Under the pieces are notes generated by a model, which worked only from the letters and a program-made list of their open reading frames with translations, was not told the origin of the DNA and did not search any database. The position numbers were made by a program, and so were the translations under genes. Below, piece after piece: positions 34,924 through 43,784 of a DNA stretch of 64,000 nucleotides. The stretch is from Niabella pedocola (GTDB lineage Bacteria > Bacteroidota > Bacteroidia > Chitinophagales > Chitinophagaceae): the NCBI RefSeq assembly GCF_021044425.1, contig NZ_JAJNEC010000005.1, forward strand, positions 1 through 64,000. The letters run 5' to 3'. Position 1 is the first letter of the stretch. Each line of letters opens with the position of its first letter.

Positions 34924-37023
34924 TTATTTATTCTTTAATGCTTCCGTTATATATGCAGGCACTTTCACAGGCGCTTTCATACCATAGCCCATCAGCTTCC
35001 AGGTATTGCGTGCATACATATTTCCCATATACATGGGCTGTGGCAACCATACCCGGTAAAGATTGGCATCGCTCCACCGGTTGCCTGCGGATGCATAATC
35101 ACACATAATGATCTTCTTTTCGCGATGAATATGAAACACCGGACGGTCTACAAACGGCACTTCAAACGTCATCCAGATATCGCTATCCGGAACAGTAACG
35201 GGTTTCAGATCAATATACACATCCTCCTTCTGACTGTCGAAATCATTGTTCGGATTTACAAACCGGTACCTGGGATTGTTGGGAAACTCCTCAAATTTAC
35301 GGGAATCTCCGATCAACCATACCGATGTATCCTGCTCCGGCACCAGCCGGTTGTCCAGCGCCAGTACAACGGGTCCGCGTACCACTGCCTGATCCGTTCC
35401 CGACGGAGCATGTACCACACGCCCCCGCATATCCAGGGTCAGTTCGATCCGGTCACCCTCTTTCCATACCCGGTTCAGCAGTGCATAGCGTCCCGGGGTT
35501 ACGGCGATATGCGTTCCATTTATGGTGAGCGTTGTTTTCCTGCTCCAGGAAGGAATGCGTAATTGCAGCGGAAAAGAAACGGAGCGGTCTGCATGTACCG
35601 TAAACCGGACGGTTCCGGATGCCGGGTATGTTGTTTCCGTTTCCAGTCGCACGGTTGCGCCATTTTTTAACCGGTGGCTGATATGGCCTGGTGTATAAAG
35701 ATTGATCGCCAGCGCGTCGTTCTGCATTTTCATGGCCATCCATTCCGGTGTGATCAATAACCCTCTTGGCCCGCTCGATACACAGCAACTGATATCGCAG
35801 CCCTGTACCCGGCTGGGCATGCGTTGCCCGTTTAACTGCGAGTGATAGGCCCACCATTCCCCGCGGGGCATCATAGCCCCCAGCAATCCGTTGTATAATG
35901 ATTTTTCCATTTCATCCGCCCAGTGCGGATTGCCGGTAAGACGCAGTAACTGGTAGCAGAATTTTATCCAGGTAGCCGTGGCGCAGGTTTCATTGGGCTG
36001 TTCCAGCACACCCGTTTGCGCCAGCGCCCCGTTATACCACATTTCATGATTGCAGACTGTACCCGTGATCATGAGTTCATACCGCTCTATTGCCCCGGCA
36101 AATTTAATACAGGCATCCAGGTACCGTTTATTGCCCGTGGCCCGGTACAATTCGCAGAGTCCTTCAAAATCAGACATCAGCGTATAAGCATGCCGTATTT
36201 CATAATTCACCGGCGGCAGACCCGCTTCTGCATTTTCGATCAGTCGCACGCCTTTCGGGGCATATTTACCGGGCTTATTCCAGCTTTCCACAATGTACCG
36301 GCTGTATTGCAAATACCGTTTATCACCGGTGCGCTGATACAGCAGTACCACCGGCTCCAGGATGGAAAAGTTAACGCCTCCCTTATGAAAGGCCGGTCCA
36401 TATTCTTCCAGGCTCGTTTTTCCGGGTCCGGTCTTTTCCAATAAATAATCGGCGCTTTGCTGCGCCGCCTGGAGGTATTGCCGGTTACCGGTTTCATCAT
36501 ACTGGGCAATCAGGCCCAGGAGCACGTATTTCTGGATCCAGATATCCCACACCTTAAATGCATCCGGGGCATTATACGTACTGATGTAGCCTCCTTCGGC
36601 AGGTGCATGGATCAATTCCTCCATGGCAGCGTTTGCTTTTTCTGTTAACCCCCGATCCGGCCGATAACGGCAGGCCAGTGCGGCTGCGGCGGCCCATTTA
36701 CCAATAAACTCGCCCCAGTAGCCGCCCGGGTCCAGGTTCTTGGTTTTAAAGATCCGGAGAAAAGGCGCTGTGGGTTGCAGCGCAATGCGGTTGCCGATGC
36801 AAAGGTCGATCTTATTACCCAGGTATCCCCCGATACGTACAGCACCGGCGGCCAGCGGTTGCAGCCGGTCCTGAACGGCAACTGCTTTATTTTGCTGCGC
36901 TCCGGCAGTAAGGGCAGTCAGTCCAAAAACGATCATGATACAGCCGTAACGGATAGCGTTGTTGCTATTTGAATGAAAGCACATCTTCATACGTATCAAA
37001 AACCGGCGCAACTTATTTTTCAT
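34924..37023 (-). CDS. GH127-like (DUF1680) glycoside hydrolase
   Basis: 699 residues from the ATG at 37023. Shorter ATG starts at 36990 and 36984 give a more usual signal peptide ending at LTAGAQ. It has an alpha/alpha-barrel (about 90-420) followed by beta-sandwich domains (SFPLQLRIPSWSRKTTLTIN). The zinc-cysteine site of GH127 beta-L-arabinofuranosidases is recognisable: Glu345 and Cys347 in PNETCATATW, and Cys413-Cys414 in DISCCVSSGPRG, the first of which would be the nucleophile. The specificity could be beta-L-arabinofuranose or a related furanose handled by the wider DUF1680 group. It overlaps the PhyH gene stop by 11 bases, indicating translational coupling. Confidence 0.88.
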   Translation of the reverse strand: MKNKLRRFLIRMKMCFHSNSNNAIRYGCIMIVFGLTALTAGAQQNKAVAVQDRLQPLAAGAVRIGGYLGNKIDLCIGNRIALQPTAPFLRIFKTKNLDPGGYWGEFIGKWAAAAALACRYRPDRGLTEKANAAMEELIHAPAEGGYISTYNAPDAFKVWDIWIQKYVLLGLIAQYDETGNRQYLQAAQQSADYLLEKTGPGKTSLEEYGPAFHKGGVNFSILEPVVLLYQRTGDKRYLQYSRYIVESWNKPGKYAPKGVRLIENAEAGLPPVNYEIRHAYTLMSDFEGLCELYRATGNKRYLDACIKFAGAIERYELMITGTVCNHEMWYNGALAQTGVLEQPNETCATATWIKFCYQLLRLTGNPHWADEMEKSLYNGLLGAMMPRGEWWAYHSQLNGQRMPSRVQGCDISCCVSSGPRGLLITPEWMAMKMQNDALAINLYTPGHISHRLKNGATVRLETETTYPASGTVRFTVHADRSVSFPLQLRIPSWSRKTTLTINGTHIAVTPGRYALLNRVWKEGDRIELTLDMRGRVVHAPSGTDQAVVRGPVVLALDNRLVPEQDTSVWLIGDSRKFEEFPNNPRYRFVNPNNDFDSQKEDVYIDLKPVTVPDSDIWMTFEVPFVDRPVFHIHREKKIIMCDYASAGNRWSDANLYRVWLPQPMYMGNMYARNTWKLMGYGMKAPVKVPAYITEALKNK

Positions 37024-37771
37024 TTTTTTCAAATCGTTCTTCGTTTAACTTTTGCTGATAGGCTGCTTTTGCATCCAGGTCTTCTTTTGCAGATCCTCCG
37101 AAATAGATAAACCCGAGCGCCTTGCGCGAACGGTCACTCTCATTGGGGTCTGTGCGGTGAATGGTCATGGCATCGTGTACCAGCAGGTCGCCCGGTTTTG
37201 CACGAAAAAATATTTCGCTGGAAAAATCGGCATCCGAATAATCTGTTATGCCTTGTGAAAAACCCAGTGTTTGGGTACGGCCATGCGGACGCATGCCTTT
37301 TAGATGCGATCCCTTGATATAACGTACACAGCCATTGGTTTCATCCGCCTCCTCCAGCGCCAGCCACATAGTGATAGCCTTACAGGGCTTTAACATAAAA
37401 TAATACCCGTCCTGGTGCGCAGGCGTAGCCTTGCCGATATGGGCGGGTTTATTAAAATACTCCAGGTTGCGGGGAACAGTTGTATCCTCCAGCAATACAC
37501 CCGCCAGTTCTTCAAACCGGCTGCCTTTTAATATATCGTTGAAGAACGGGCTGTACTGATGAATATCCTGCAGCTGTTTTAATGTTGCCGGATCATTTTT
37601 ATCTTCGTAAAACACATAGCCCGCCGGCATTTCCGGAACTTTTTGTTCAATAAACCGTTGCAGCTCCGCTCTGATCTCTTTTATTGCATCCATGTCTAAA
37701 AAGCCGGGGAGGTAGGCATATCCATCCCGGTCATAATCCGGTTTTACAGCAGAAAAATCGTTTGAAATCAT
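37013..37771 (-). CDS. phytanoyl-CoA dioxygenase (PhyH) family Fe(II)/2-oxoglutarate oxygenase
   Basis: 252 residues, no signal peptide. The double-stranded beta-helix carries the iron triad His119 and Asp121 (TPAHQDGYYF) and His205 (AMTIHRTDPNESD), with Arg214 or Arg216 nearby for 2-oxoglutarate binding. Metal and cosubstrate residues look intact. PhyH proteins hydroxylate small molecules or lipids; the substrate here is unknown, but a modified sugar is possible given the overlapping GH127-like gene. It is the first gene of the operon with GH127 and Gfo/Idh/MocA, and a candidate promoter box lies 29 bases upstream. Confidence 0.9.
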   Translation of the reverse strand: MISNDFSAVKPDYDRDGYAYLPGFLDMDAIKEIRAELQRFIEQKVPEMPAGYVFYEDKNDPATLKQLQDIHQYSPFFNDILKGSRFEELAGVLLEDTTVPRNLEYFNKPAHIGKATPAHQDGYYFMLKPCKAITMWLALEEADETNGCVRYIKGSHLKGMRPHGRTQTLGFSQGITDYSDADFSSEIFFRAKPGDLLVHDAMTIHRTDPNESDRSRKALGFIYFGGSAKEDLDAKAAYQQKLNEERFEKNEK

Positions 37772-38141
37772 AATTAAATATTTTTGGTATCGGTAATATC
37801 AAATTTAGCCTCCGTTCGCCGGCAGAAACAGTACTATTTTGTTTACTATTAATATTTTTATACCCTTCATCGATTATGGTTTATTGAGCTAATAATAAAG
37901 CGCGGCCGTATAGTGATCCCCATGTTAAAAATCCGCCCATCGCAGCGCATTCCTTACCGGTCATTTCCGGATATAAATAAAAATCAACCGGGCCATTCTT
38001 TCGCAAATCAGGTACTTTTATGCCAGCTTATGCTGTTGCTTACTAAAAAAATATATTTTCAATGAATCCGTTTCTTTATGTAAAACGAGCAGCAGCCGTT
38101 CTTTCAGTTTCTTGATCATTCATTTTAACATTCAATCGCCT
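37772..38141. other. divergent promoter region
   Basis: About 370 AT-rich bases between the divergent PhyH and SGNH genes. Besides the box at 37800-37807, a near-match TATTTTG occurs at about 37835 on the plus strand, one base short of the consensus. No coding frame or strong hairpin was seen. It must hold the start signals of both transcripts. Confidence 0.6.
37800..37807 (-). promoter_or_regulatory. candidate -7 box for the PhyH operon
   Basis: Minus-strand TAAATTTG is an exact TAnnTTTG match, about 29 bases upstream of the ATG at 37771. A TTTC stretch 17 bases further upstream is a poor -33 candidate, with spacing shorter than the usual 19-21. Confidence 0.4.
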
Positions 38142-38840
38142 ATGCGTTACCTTGCTTTTTTTATCGCTTGTGTCTTTACCATTCAATACGGGTACGGCCA
38201 GGCCGATACCACTACCTATCTCAACAACATTAAAGCCGAGCTCCGTAAAGAGTGGCCAAAGAACCGCACCATCAACCTGGTATTCCACGGCCATTCTGTT
38301 CCTTCCGGATATTTTAAAACACCGTTCGTTAATACGTTCGATGCCTACCCGTACCAGGTACTGAAGCAATTGAAGGAGCGCTATCCCAACGCGGTGATCA
38401 ACGTAATCATCACGGCCATCGGCGGAGAACATTCTGAATCGGGCGCAAAAAGATTTTCCACCGATGTACTTCCACATCGTCCCGATGTATTGTTTATCGA
38501 TTATGCACTGAACGACCGGATGATGGGAACCGAACGCTCGCGTATCGCCTGGGAGAAAATGATCCGTATGGCGCAGGAACAACATATCCCAATCATCCTT
38601 CTTACACCAACTCCTCATCAGCAGTTCCCGATGACCGGTGCAGCAGCGGCCTACGCTCCTTTTGCAGCCGGTATCCGGAACCTCGCAAAAAAATACAATA
38701 TTGGTCTGGCCGACAGTTACGGAGCATTTGAACAAAAGTTAAAGGAAGGGCATACCGTTGCTGAATATATGTCGCAGGTGAACCACCCCAATAAAGAAGG
38801 ACATGCCGTGGTGGCCCATGAAATCATGAAATGGTTCTGA
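38142..38840 (+). CDS. SGNH/GDSL hydrolase family protein
   Basis: 232 residues from the ATG at 38142; the frame opens earlier but the signal peptide starts MRYLAFFIACVFTIQYGYGQ. SGNH blocks: I is LVFHGHSVPSGYF (GHS in place of GDS), the Gly block is ITAIGGEHSESG, the Asn block is FIDYALNDRMMG, and the His block is VNHPNKEGHAVVAHEI. The Asp normally three residues before the catalytic His is Gln, so a Ser-His dyad would be used. Likely an exported carbohydrate deacylase. It is the first gene of the plus-strand island, 110 bases before the MFS gene. Confidence 0.85.
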   Translation: MRYLAFFIACVFTIQYGYGQADTTTYLNNIKAELRKEWPKNRTINLVFHGHSVPSGYFKTPFVNTFDAYPYQVLKQLKERYPNAVINVIITAIGGEHSESGAKRFSTDVLPHRPDVLFIDYALNDRMMGTERSRIAWEKMIRMAQEQHIPIILLTPTPHQQFPMTGAAAAYAPFAAGIRNLAKKYNIGLADSYGAFEQKLKEGHTVAEYMSQVNHPNKEGHAVVAHEIMKWF

Positions 38841-38950
38841 GCTGTGCACGGTGGTTCAGCAGTATTGCCGGTTCGGGCGATGTAATATAGTACCACAATC
38901 CCAAAAAAAGTAAGAGGATTCATATTCCTGTATCCGCTATCTTCGATCCG

Positions 38951-40219
38951 ATGATTACCCATAACGATTCCGAGCAATATCAAAAACCCATGCGTGGTGC
39001 CTGGCTGACTGTTCTCCTGCTGTTCCTGGTTGGCTTTCTGAACTATCTCGACCGGATCATGCTGACCACTATGCGCGAGTCCATTGTGGAAGCCATTCCG
39101 ATGACCGATGCCCAGTTCGGATTGCTGACCTCCGTGTTTCTGTGGGTATATGGACTGCTTAGCCCGTATGCAGGTTTTCTTGCAGACCGTTTCAGCCGGA
39201 GCAAAGTAATTATCATCAGTCTTTTTGTATGGTCTGTTGTTACCTGGCTGACCGCCCATGCACAAAATTTCGAACAATTACTGGCCACAAGAGCACTCAT
39301 GGGGATCAGCGAAGCCTGCTATATACCGGCAGCATTGGCTTTGATCGCCGATTACCACCGCGGTAATACCCGCTCCCTGGCTACAGGTATTCATAACGGG
39401 GGCATCATGATCGGGCAATCTATGGGTTTTCTTGGCGGGTTGATCGCTGAAAGCCATCACTGGACATCCGCCTTTACATTATTTGGTCTTTTTGGTATCG
39501 CATACGCCATACTGATGTTCTTCCTGTTAAAAGATACGCCCGGCCGCCGGGAAACAATGCCTTCAATACAGGGCTCCGATGTGCAAAAGATCAGCTTCCT
39601 CAACGGAATAAAAATGCTTTTTAAACAGCGCAACTTTATTTTGCTCGTCATTTTCTGGGGCCTGCTGGGTGTGGTGGGATGGATGATCATCGGCTGGTTG
39701 CCGACTTATTACAAAGAGCATTTTCAGCTTTCGCAAACCAGGGCAGGCGTATATGCCACCTGGTACGTATACCCGCTCAGTTTTGTTGGAGTGATCCTGG
39801 GCGGATTTATCGCCGATCGCTGGCACCGCTCGAACCGCTATGCCCGCATCCTACTGCCGGCCATCGGTTTACTGATTGCTGCACCGGCAGCCTTTATTGC
39901 CGGCTCTACCGATATTTTAATGGTTGCCATCGGCGGATTTATGATCTATGCACTCACCCGTACGTTTACCGATACCAACCTGATGCCGGTACTCTGTATG
40001 ATCGCCGATGAAAAGTACCGCGCAACAGGATACGGAATCTTAAACATGTTCGCCTGTATCGTAGGCGGACTGGGCATTTACGCCGGAGGTGTGCTGCGGG
40101 ACGCATCGGTAAACACACAGGTTCTGTTCAAAACGGCCGCAATCACCATGGTTATCTGCGCCCTGCTCCTGTTTATGATCAAAGCTTTTTATGCCCGCAC
40201 AACCAACCCTTCAAAATAA
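38951..40219 (+). CDS. MFS transporter
   Basis: 422 residues with about 12 membrane segments. The MFS motif A appears in GFLADRFSRSKVIIISLFVW between segments 2 and 3, and LLTSVFLWVYGLLSPYAGFL precedes it. The N-terminal MITHNDSEQYQKPMRGAWL is cytosolic. The overall look is that of the anion or sugar-acid and spinster-like MFS groups, but the substrate cannot be fixed from the sequence. In context it should import a product of glycan breakdown and complements the SSS symporter at 6866. The stop is five bases before the next ATG. Confidence 0.93.
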   Translation: MITHNDSEQYQKPMRGAWLTVLLLFLVGFLNYLDRIMLTTMRESIVEAIPMTDAQFGLLTSVFLWVYGLLSPYAGFLADRFSRSKVIIISLFVWSVVTWLTAHAQNFEQLLATRALMGISEACYIPAALALIADYHRGNTRSLATGIHNGGIMIGQSMGFLGGLIAESHHWTSAFTLFGLFGIAYAILMFFLLKDTPGRRETMPSIQGSDVQKISFLNGIKMLFKQRNFILLVIFWGLLGVVGWMIIGWLPTYYKEHFQLSQTRAGVYATWYVYPLSFVGVILGGFIADRWHRSNRYARILLPAIGLLIAAPAAFIAGSTDILMVAIGGFMIYALTRTFTDTNLMPVLCMIADEKYRATGYGILNMFACIVGGLGIYAGGVLRDASVNTQVLFKTAAITMVICALLLFMIKAFYARTTNPSK

Positions 40220-40224
40220 ATATA

Positions 40225-41184
40225 ATGAAACTGTTTGTAGCAATCTGTACCCTTTCACTATTAAACCTTTCCTGTATGCAGCCCTGCAAAATACAAGACC
40301 CCTTAAAAGAGCAAGCATTGACGGAACTGCACGCCGTATTAAAAAACAACACCCAGTGGGTGAAGGTGCATGCGGCCGAATACCTGGTATGGCTGCACAA
40401 AGACATGAGCGAGGTTCAAAAGATTTACCAGGAAGAATACCGTCAATATCAGAACGAACCTAAATACCGTATTGGTATTTCACGGGTTTTATATCAGACC
40501 GAAACAGACCCGGCAAAGAAAAAGGCCTGGCTGGATAAGGTGCTTACTGTTTTCGGTGATACTACTTCTCCAGACCGTATCCACGCGGCCGAAACCCTGG
40601 CCAAGTTAAAAACATCCCCGGCTGCTTTATATCCCCAGGCTACTGATGCGTCACTGCAGGATACCAGCCGGATCCTGCAAACCTACACCTTATGGGCTAC
40701 CTCTTATACGTCAAAAGAGATGGAAGAAAAAAACAAGCAGGCATTTATCCGGATGGCGTTTGAAGATACAGACCCCATCATCCGGAAAATCAGCGCCTAT
40801 GTATTGCTGAAATCAAAAGACCTCACGCCTGAGGAGTGGAAGGCGTTTGCTGCCAAAGCTCTTGAAGAACCGGCTTCCGGCGGGCTGCGGAACAACCTCC
40901 TGCAGGCAGCCTTTGTAACCTATACCGGCGGCGATGCAACCATTCATCAAAAGATAAAGACCGAAATAACCGGCAACTGGAAGCAGTTTACTGCCGGCGA
41001 ACGTATTGAACTGGCGCAGGCACTCGCCGAAAAGGGAGGTTGTGAAGATGCGGCCATCCTCGCTGCCTTTTTAAATAATGAAGAGCACGATAATCTTTAT
41101 GATGCCAAAAGTTCCTCCGGTGCCGATGTACGAGCCGCGGCGGCCTATGCCATTTTAAAAATAGCCGGAAGAGAACCTAAATAA
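40225..41184 (+). CDS. HEAT-repeat lipoprotein
   Basis: 319 residues. Lipobox LNLSC with Cys17, so a lipoprotein. The body is alpha-helical with HEAT-like repeats: NTQWVKVHAAEYLVWL, SPDRIHAAETLAKL, DPIIRKISAYVLLKS and GADVRAAAAYAILKI. In my judgement the WVKVHAAEYL pattern resembles C-terminal HEAT modules attached to some Bacteroidota and Planctomycetes sulfatases, but here it is a separate protein. No enzymatic residues are apparent. It is tightly linked (five bases) to the MFS gene, and a role in binding or assembling partners is possible. Confidence 0.78.
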   Translation: MKLFVAICTLSLLNLSCMQPCKIQDPLKEQALTELHAVLKNNTQWVKVHAAEYLVWLHKDMSEVQKIYQEEYRQYQNEPKYRIGISRVLYQTETDPAKKKAWLDKVLTVFGDTTSPDRIHAAETLAKLKTSPAALYPQATDASLQDTSRILQTYTLWATSYTSKEMEEKNKQAFIRMAFEDTDPIIRKISAYVLLKSKDLTPEEWKAFAAKALEEPASGGLRNNLLQAAFVTYTGGDATIHQKIKTEITGNWKQFTAGERIELAQALAEKGGCEDAAILAAFLNNEEHDNLYDAKSSSGADVRAAAAYAILKIAGREPK

Positions 41185-41206
41185 TGTGTATTTTACAAGT
41201 ATAAAA

Positions 41207-42007
41207 ATGAGAGCAAGCAAGGTATTACAGAAACTAAGAAGCGGCGGTTTTGCCAGCTGTATAAAAATCAACATCTCGAATGCCCAGGTGGCTGAAATAG
41301 CCGCCCTGTGCGGGTTCGATTGTGTATGGGTAGACCAGGAACACTGTACCCCCGACTGGGATGTGCTCAACAGCCAGGTATGGGCAACCAAAGCATACAA
41401 TGCAGACCTGATGGTACGCGTGCCACGGGGCAGCTACAGCGATCTGATCAAACCCCTGGAAATGGATGCCACCGGCATCATGGTGCCACATATCATGAGC
41501 CTGGAAGATGCCCGGAGCGTGGTGCAGATGACCCGCTTTCATCCCGTTGGCAGAAGACCGATCGACGGAGGTAATGCAGACGGGGCCTATACCAATATGG
41601 ATTTTCAGGAATACCTGGCCGCTGCCAACAAAGAGCGGTTTGTAGTATTGCAGATCGAAGATCCGGAACCACTGGAGGAGCTGGAAGCCATCGCCGCACT
41701 CGAGGGATATGATATGCTCTTTTTTGGTCCGGGTGATTTCAGCCAGGGTATCGGCGCGCCCGGTGATTTTACCCATCCCCGGCTGCTGGAAACGAGGGCG
41801 CGCGTGGCAGCACTTGCACGGAAATATGGAAAATTTGCCGGTACCACGGGAAGCATCGACCACCTGGAATCGTTTAAACAAATGGGATACCAGTTTGTAA
41901 GTGTGGGTGCCGATGTGGTAGGCCTTTCCGCTTATTTTAAAAACCTGGTCAGTAAGATTCATTCATCCGTAACTGCAGAACAAAAAGGGAACGAAGCCTA
42001 TAAATAA
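41207..42007 (+). CDS. HpcH/HpaI family class II aldolase (2-keto-3-deoxy-acid aldolase)
   Basis: 266 residues from the ATG at 41207; a GTG at 41186 would add seven unlikely residues. Cytoplasmic. The HpaI-type active site is complete: His46 (WVDQEHCTPD), Arg71 (LMVRVPRG), Glu151 (VLQIEDPE) and Asp177 (FFGPGDFSQG), matching His45/Arg70/Glu149/Asp175 of characterised HpaI. These enzymes are divalent-metal aldolases that split 2-keto-3-deoxy acids into pyruvate and an aldehyde. It is the third pyruvate-type aldolase of the window and ends the plus-strand island, 22 bases after the HEAT lipoprotein. Confidence 0.93.
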   Translation: MRASKVLQKLRSGGFASCIKINISNAQVAEIAALCGFDCVWVDQEHCTPDWDVLNSQVWATKAYNADLMVRVPRGSYSDLIKPLEMDATGIMVPHIMSLEDARSVVQMTRFHPVGRRPIDGGNADGAYTNMDFQEYLAAANKERFVVLQIEDPEPLEELEAIAALEGYDMLFFGPGDFSQGIGAPGDFTHPRLLETRARVAALARKYGKFAGTTGSIDHLESFKQMGYQFVSVGADVVGLSAYFKNLVSKIHSSVTAEQKGNEAYK

Positions 42008-42306
42008 CCACCGGGCGATACAACAGCGTACCGGCCTGCAGCCGGTTAATCTTAAAATCAAATGCATCTGCCCATCCTGGAATGGAGCAGGATCGTTTTA
42101 GCGGCCTGTAACTATGATGAAGATTTTTTAAAACCAGAAATATCCCTGAAATAACAGGAACGCCATCTCAAAGAAAAGACCCGATATCATACCTGGCTAC
42201 ACCCCTCACACCTATCCGCTCTCCAGGAGCCGCAAATGTATAGCCTTTACCATTGAGGGAGGAACCGGGCTCCGGAGGTGCCCCGTATGGATACCCGATG
42301 CCTTTC
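42008..42306. other. convergent intergenic region with a small hairpin
   Basis: About 300 bases between convergent genes. At 42030-42046 ACCGGC, CTGCA, GCCGGT form a perfect six-pair hairpin but no T run follows, so it is only a weak terminator candidate for the plus-strand operon. Nothing else was recognised. Confidence 0.5.
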
Positions 42307-43782
42307 CTAATTAAATTTCAACGAATACAGATCGGCATCCTTAAGATGGATCCGGAGCCTGACCGGATGACCAGCCAGTGCAGTAAGATCTGAATTCCCG
42401 TTCCATGAAACAACCCGCCGGATTTCATTACCAATGATCTCCTTTGCTTCTTTAACCGTATACCCGGGCAGCGGATCGCCCTTCGCATTAAGTATTTCGA
42501 TCTTTACAAAACCTGCCGCTGATGTGGCATAATTGATCTCCAGTTCCTTCCCTTTAAATATAAAGGGCCTGGTAAGCATATACCCTCCGCCAGCATCTCC
42601 GTGCAGGGAAGCAAAGCCATCCAAACGCAGCGAATAGCGTTTTATATGCGCTGCCGGCTGCGCATAGCTTTCATTCACGTATACCGACAGCTCCGCAGGA
42701 CCGGTTTGCACTACGTTCAGCACCGGGTAGTTGGTCCGCGATACCCAGTTCTCAAGGCCGATACCCGGGCGGATAAAGGACTCCATAAAGGTGCGGTCGT
42801 AGGTATTACCGCCCCTCGTGCTCATGAGAACGGCATCCGAACAATCCCCGAAATACTTCGGATCCACCTGCAATGCTTTTGCTGCTGCGCCGCTCAGTAC
42901 CTGCCGGCCCGCCATGAACCGCGCACCAATGGCCAGGTAAAGCTGCGGAGCCCGAAAATAGGGACTCGTTTGCTGGGTATAAAGATGCTCCGGGAGTGTA
43001 GCACCAAAGCTCATTTTTACGGGGGCCGTCCAATGTATAAAATCGCTGGAGGTTGTTCTGCTTACCGACCGGAAACCTTTATACCGGGTAAAGCCGCCGT
43101 CACTCCAGGTACGGAAATAGCAAACATACTGCTGCTCGCTTTCTGACCAGAAAACCACGTTTTGCGAATCAAACACCCCCGTCCTGAACACAGCAGTATC
43201 CCTGAGTTTTTTCCAGTGAATGCCATCGGCCGACACAAATGCCAGCAACCCCGATTTATCGATCCCTCCCACGGCTTTATACCGTTCACTTTTTTTAACA
43301 TGAGGATTGGTATCCAGAAAAGGTGTAAAATTATGCGTGGCAGGCGCCGCATGTGCCAGGATCACATTATTTGCTGCAGTACCGTTGATGGTATAGATGC
43401 CCAGGCTGGGTTTTACCCAATGGATCCCATCGGTAGATTCGGCATAACAGGTCACTTCATTATCGCCACCGTCTTTGATCGCCTGCCGCACACCCCGGTA
43501 ATACATCCGAAACGTATGTGCATCTTTTATGATGGTGCCATACCCGCAAAAGTTGCCTTCCCAGGGATGATCAAACGTCAAAACTACTCCTTCATTATGC
43601 GGATGCTGTAATTGCTGTGTAAGCTGATGCAGCGAATCGATCAGGTATTGATCTACAAAAAGCTCGCGGTTGTTACCAAGCATAAGCGGCTGCCCGGTTG
43701 CCGCGGTCAGCACCGATAAAAAGCCTGCCAGTAACTGCAGTTTCAGGATACAGATACGCCTGATTATTGAATAGCCGGTCAT
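42307..43782 (-). CDS. GH43/GH32-like five-bladed propeller protein
   Basis: 491 residues with a signal peptide ending near AATGQ. It begins with LGNNRELFVDQYLID, a conserved opening of a Planctomycetes/Bacteroidota group often labelled GH32-like. Propeller motifs include YAESTDGIHWVKPSLG, FVSADGIHWKKLRD and SSDFIHWTAPVK, which resemble the SxDxxxW repeats of GH43/GH32 enzymes. A beta-sandwich tail begins near residue 400 (GKELEINYATSAAGFVKIEI). Catalytic acids cannot be assigned with confidence. It is probably an exported glycosidase acting on furanosides or related sugars. Its start is three bases from the neighbouring stop at 43785, indicating a shared transcript. Confidence 0.75.
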   Translation of the reverse strand: MTGYSIIRRICILKLQLLAGFLSVLTAATGQPLMLGNNRELFVDQYLIDSLHQLTQQLQHPHNEGVVLTFDHPWEGNFCGYGTIIKDAHTFRMYYRGVRQAIKDGGDNEVTCYAESTDGIHWVKPSLGIYTINGTAANNVILAHAAPATHNFTPFLDTNPHVKKSERYKAVGGIDKSGLLAFVSADGIHWKKLRDTAVFRTGVFDSQNVVFWSESEQQYVCYFRTWSDGGFTRYKGFRSVSRTTSSDFIHWTAPVKMSFGATLPEHLYTQQTSPYFRAPQLYLAIGARFMAGRQVLSGAAAKALQVDPKYFGDCSDAVLMSTRGGNTYDRTFMESFIRPGIGLENWVSRTNYPVLNVVQTGPAELSVYVNESYAQPAAHIKRYSLRLDGFASLHGDAGGGYMLTRPFIFKGKELEINYATSAAGFVKIEILNAKGDPLPGYTVKEAKEIIGNEIRRVVSWNGNSDLTALAGHPVRLRIHLKDADLYSLKFN

Positions 43783-43784
43783 TG

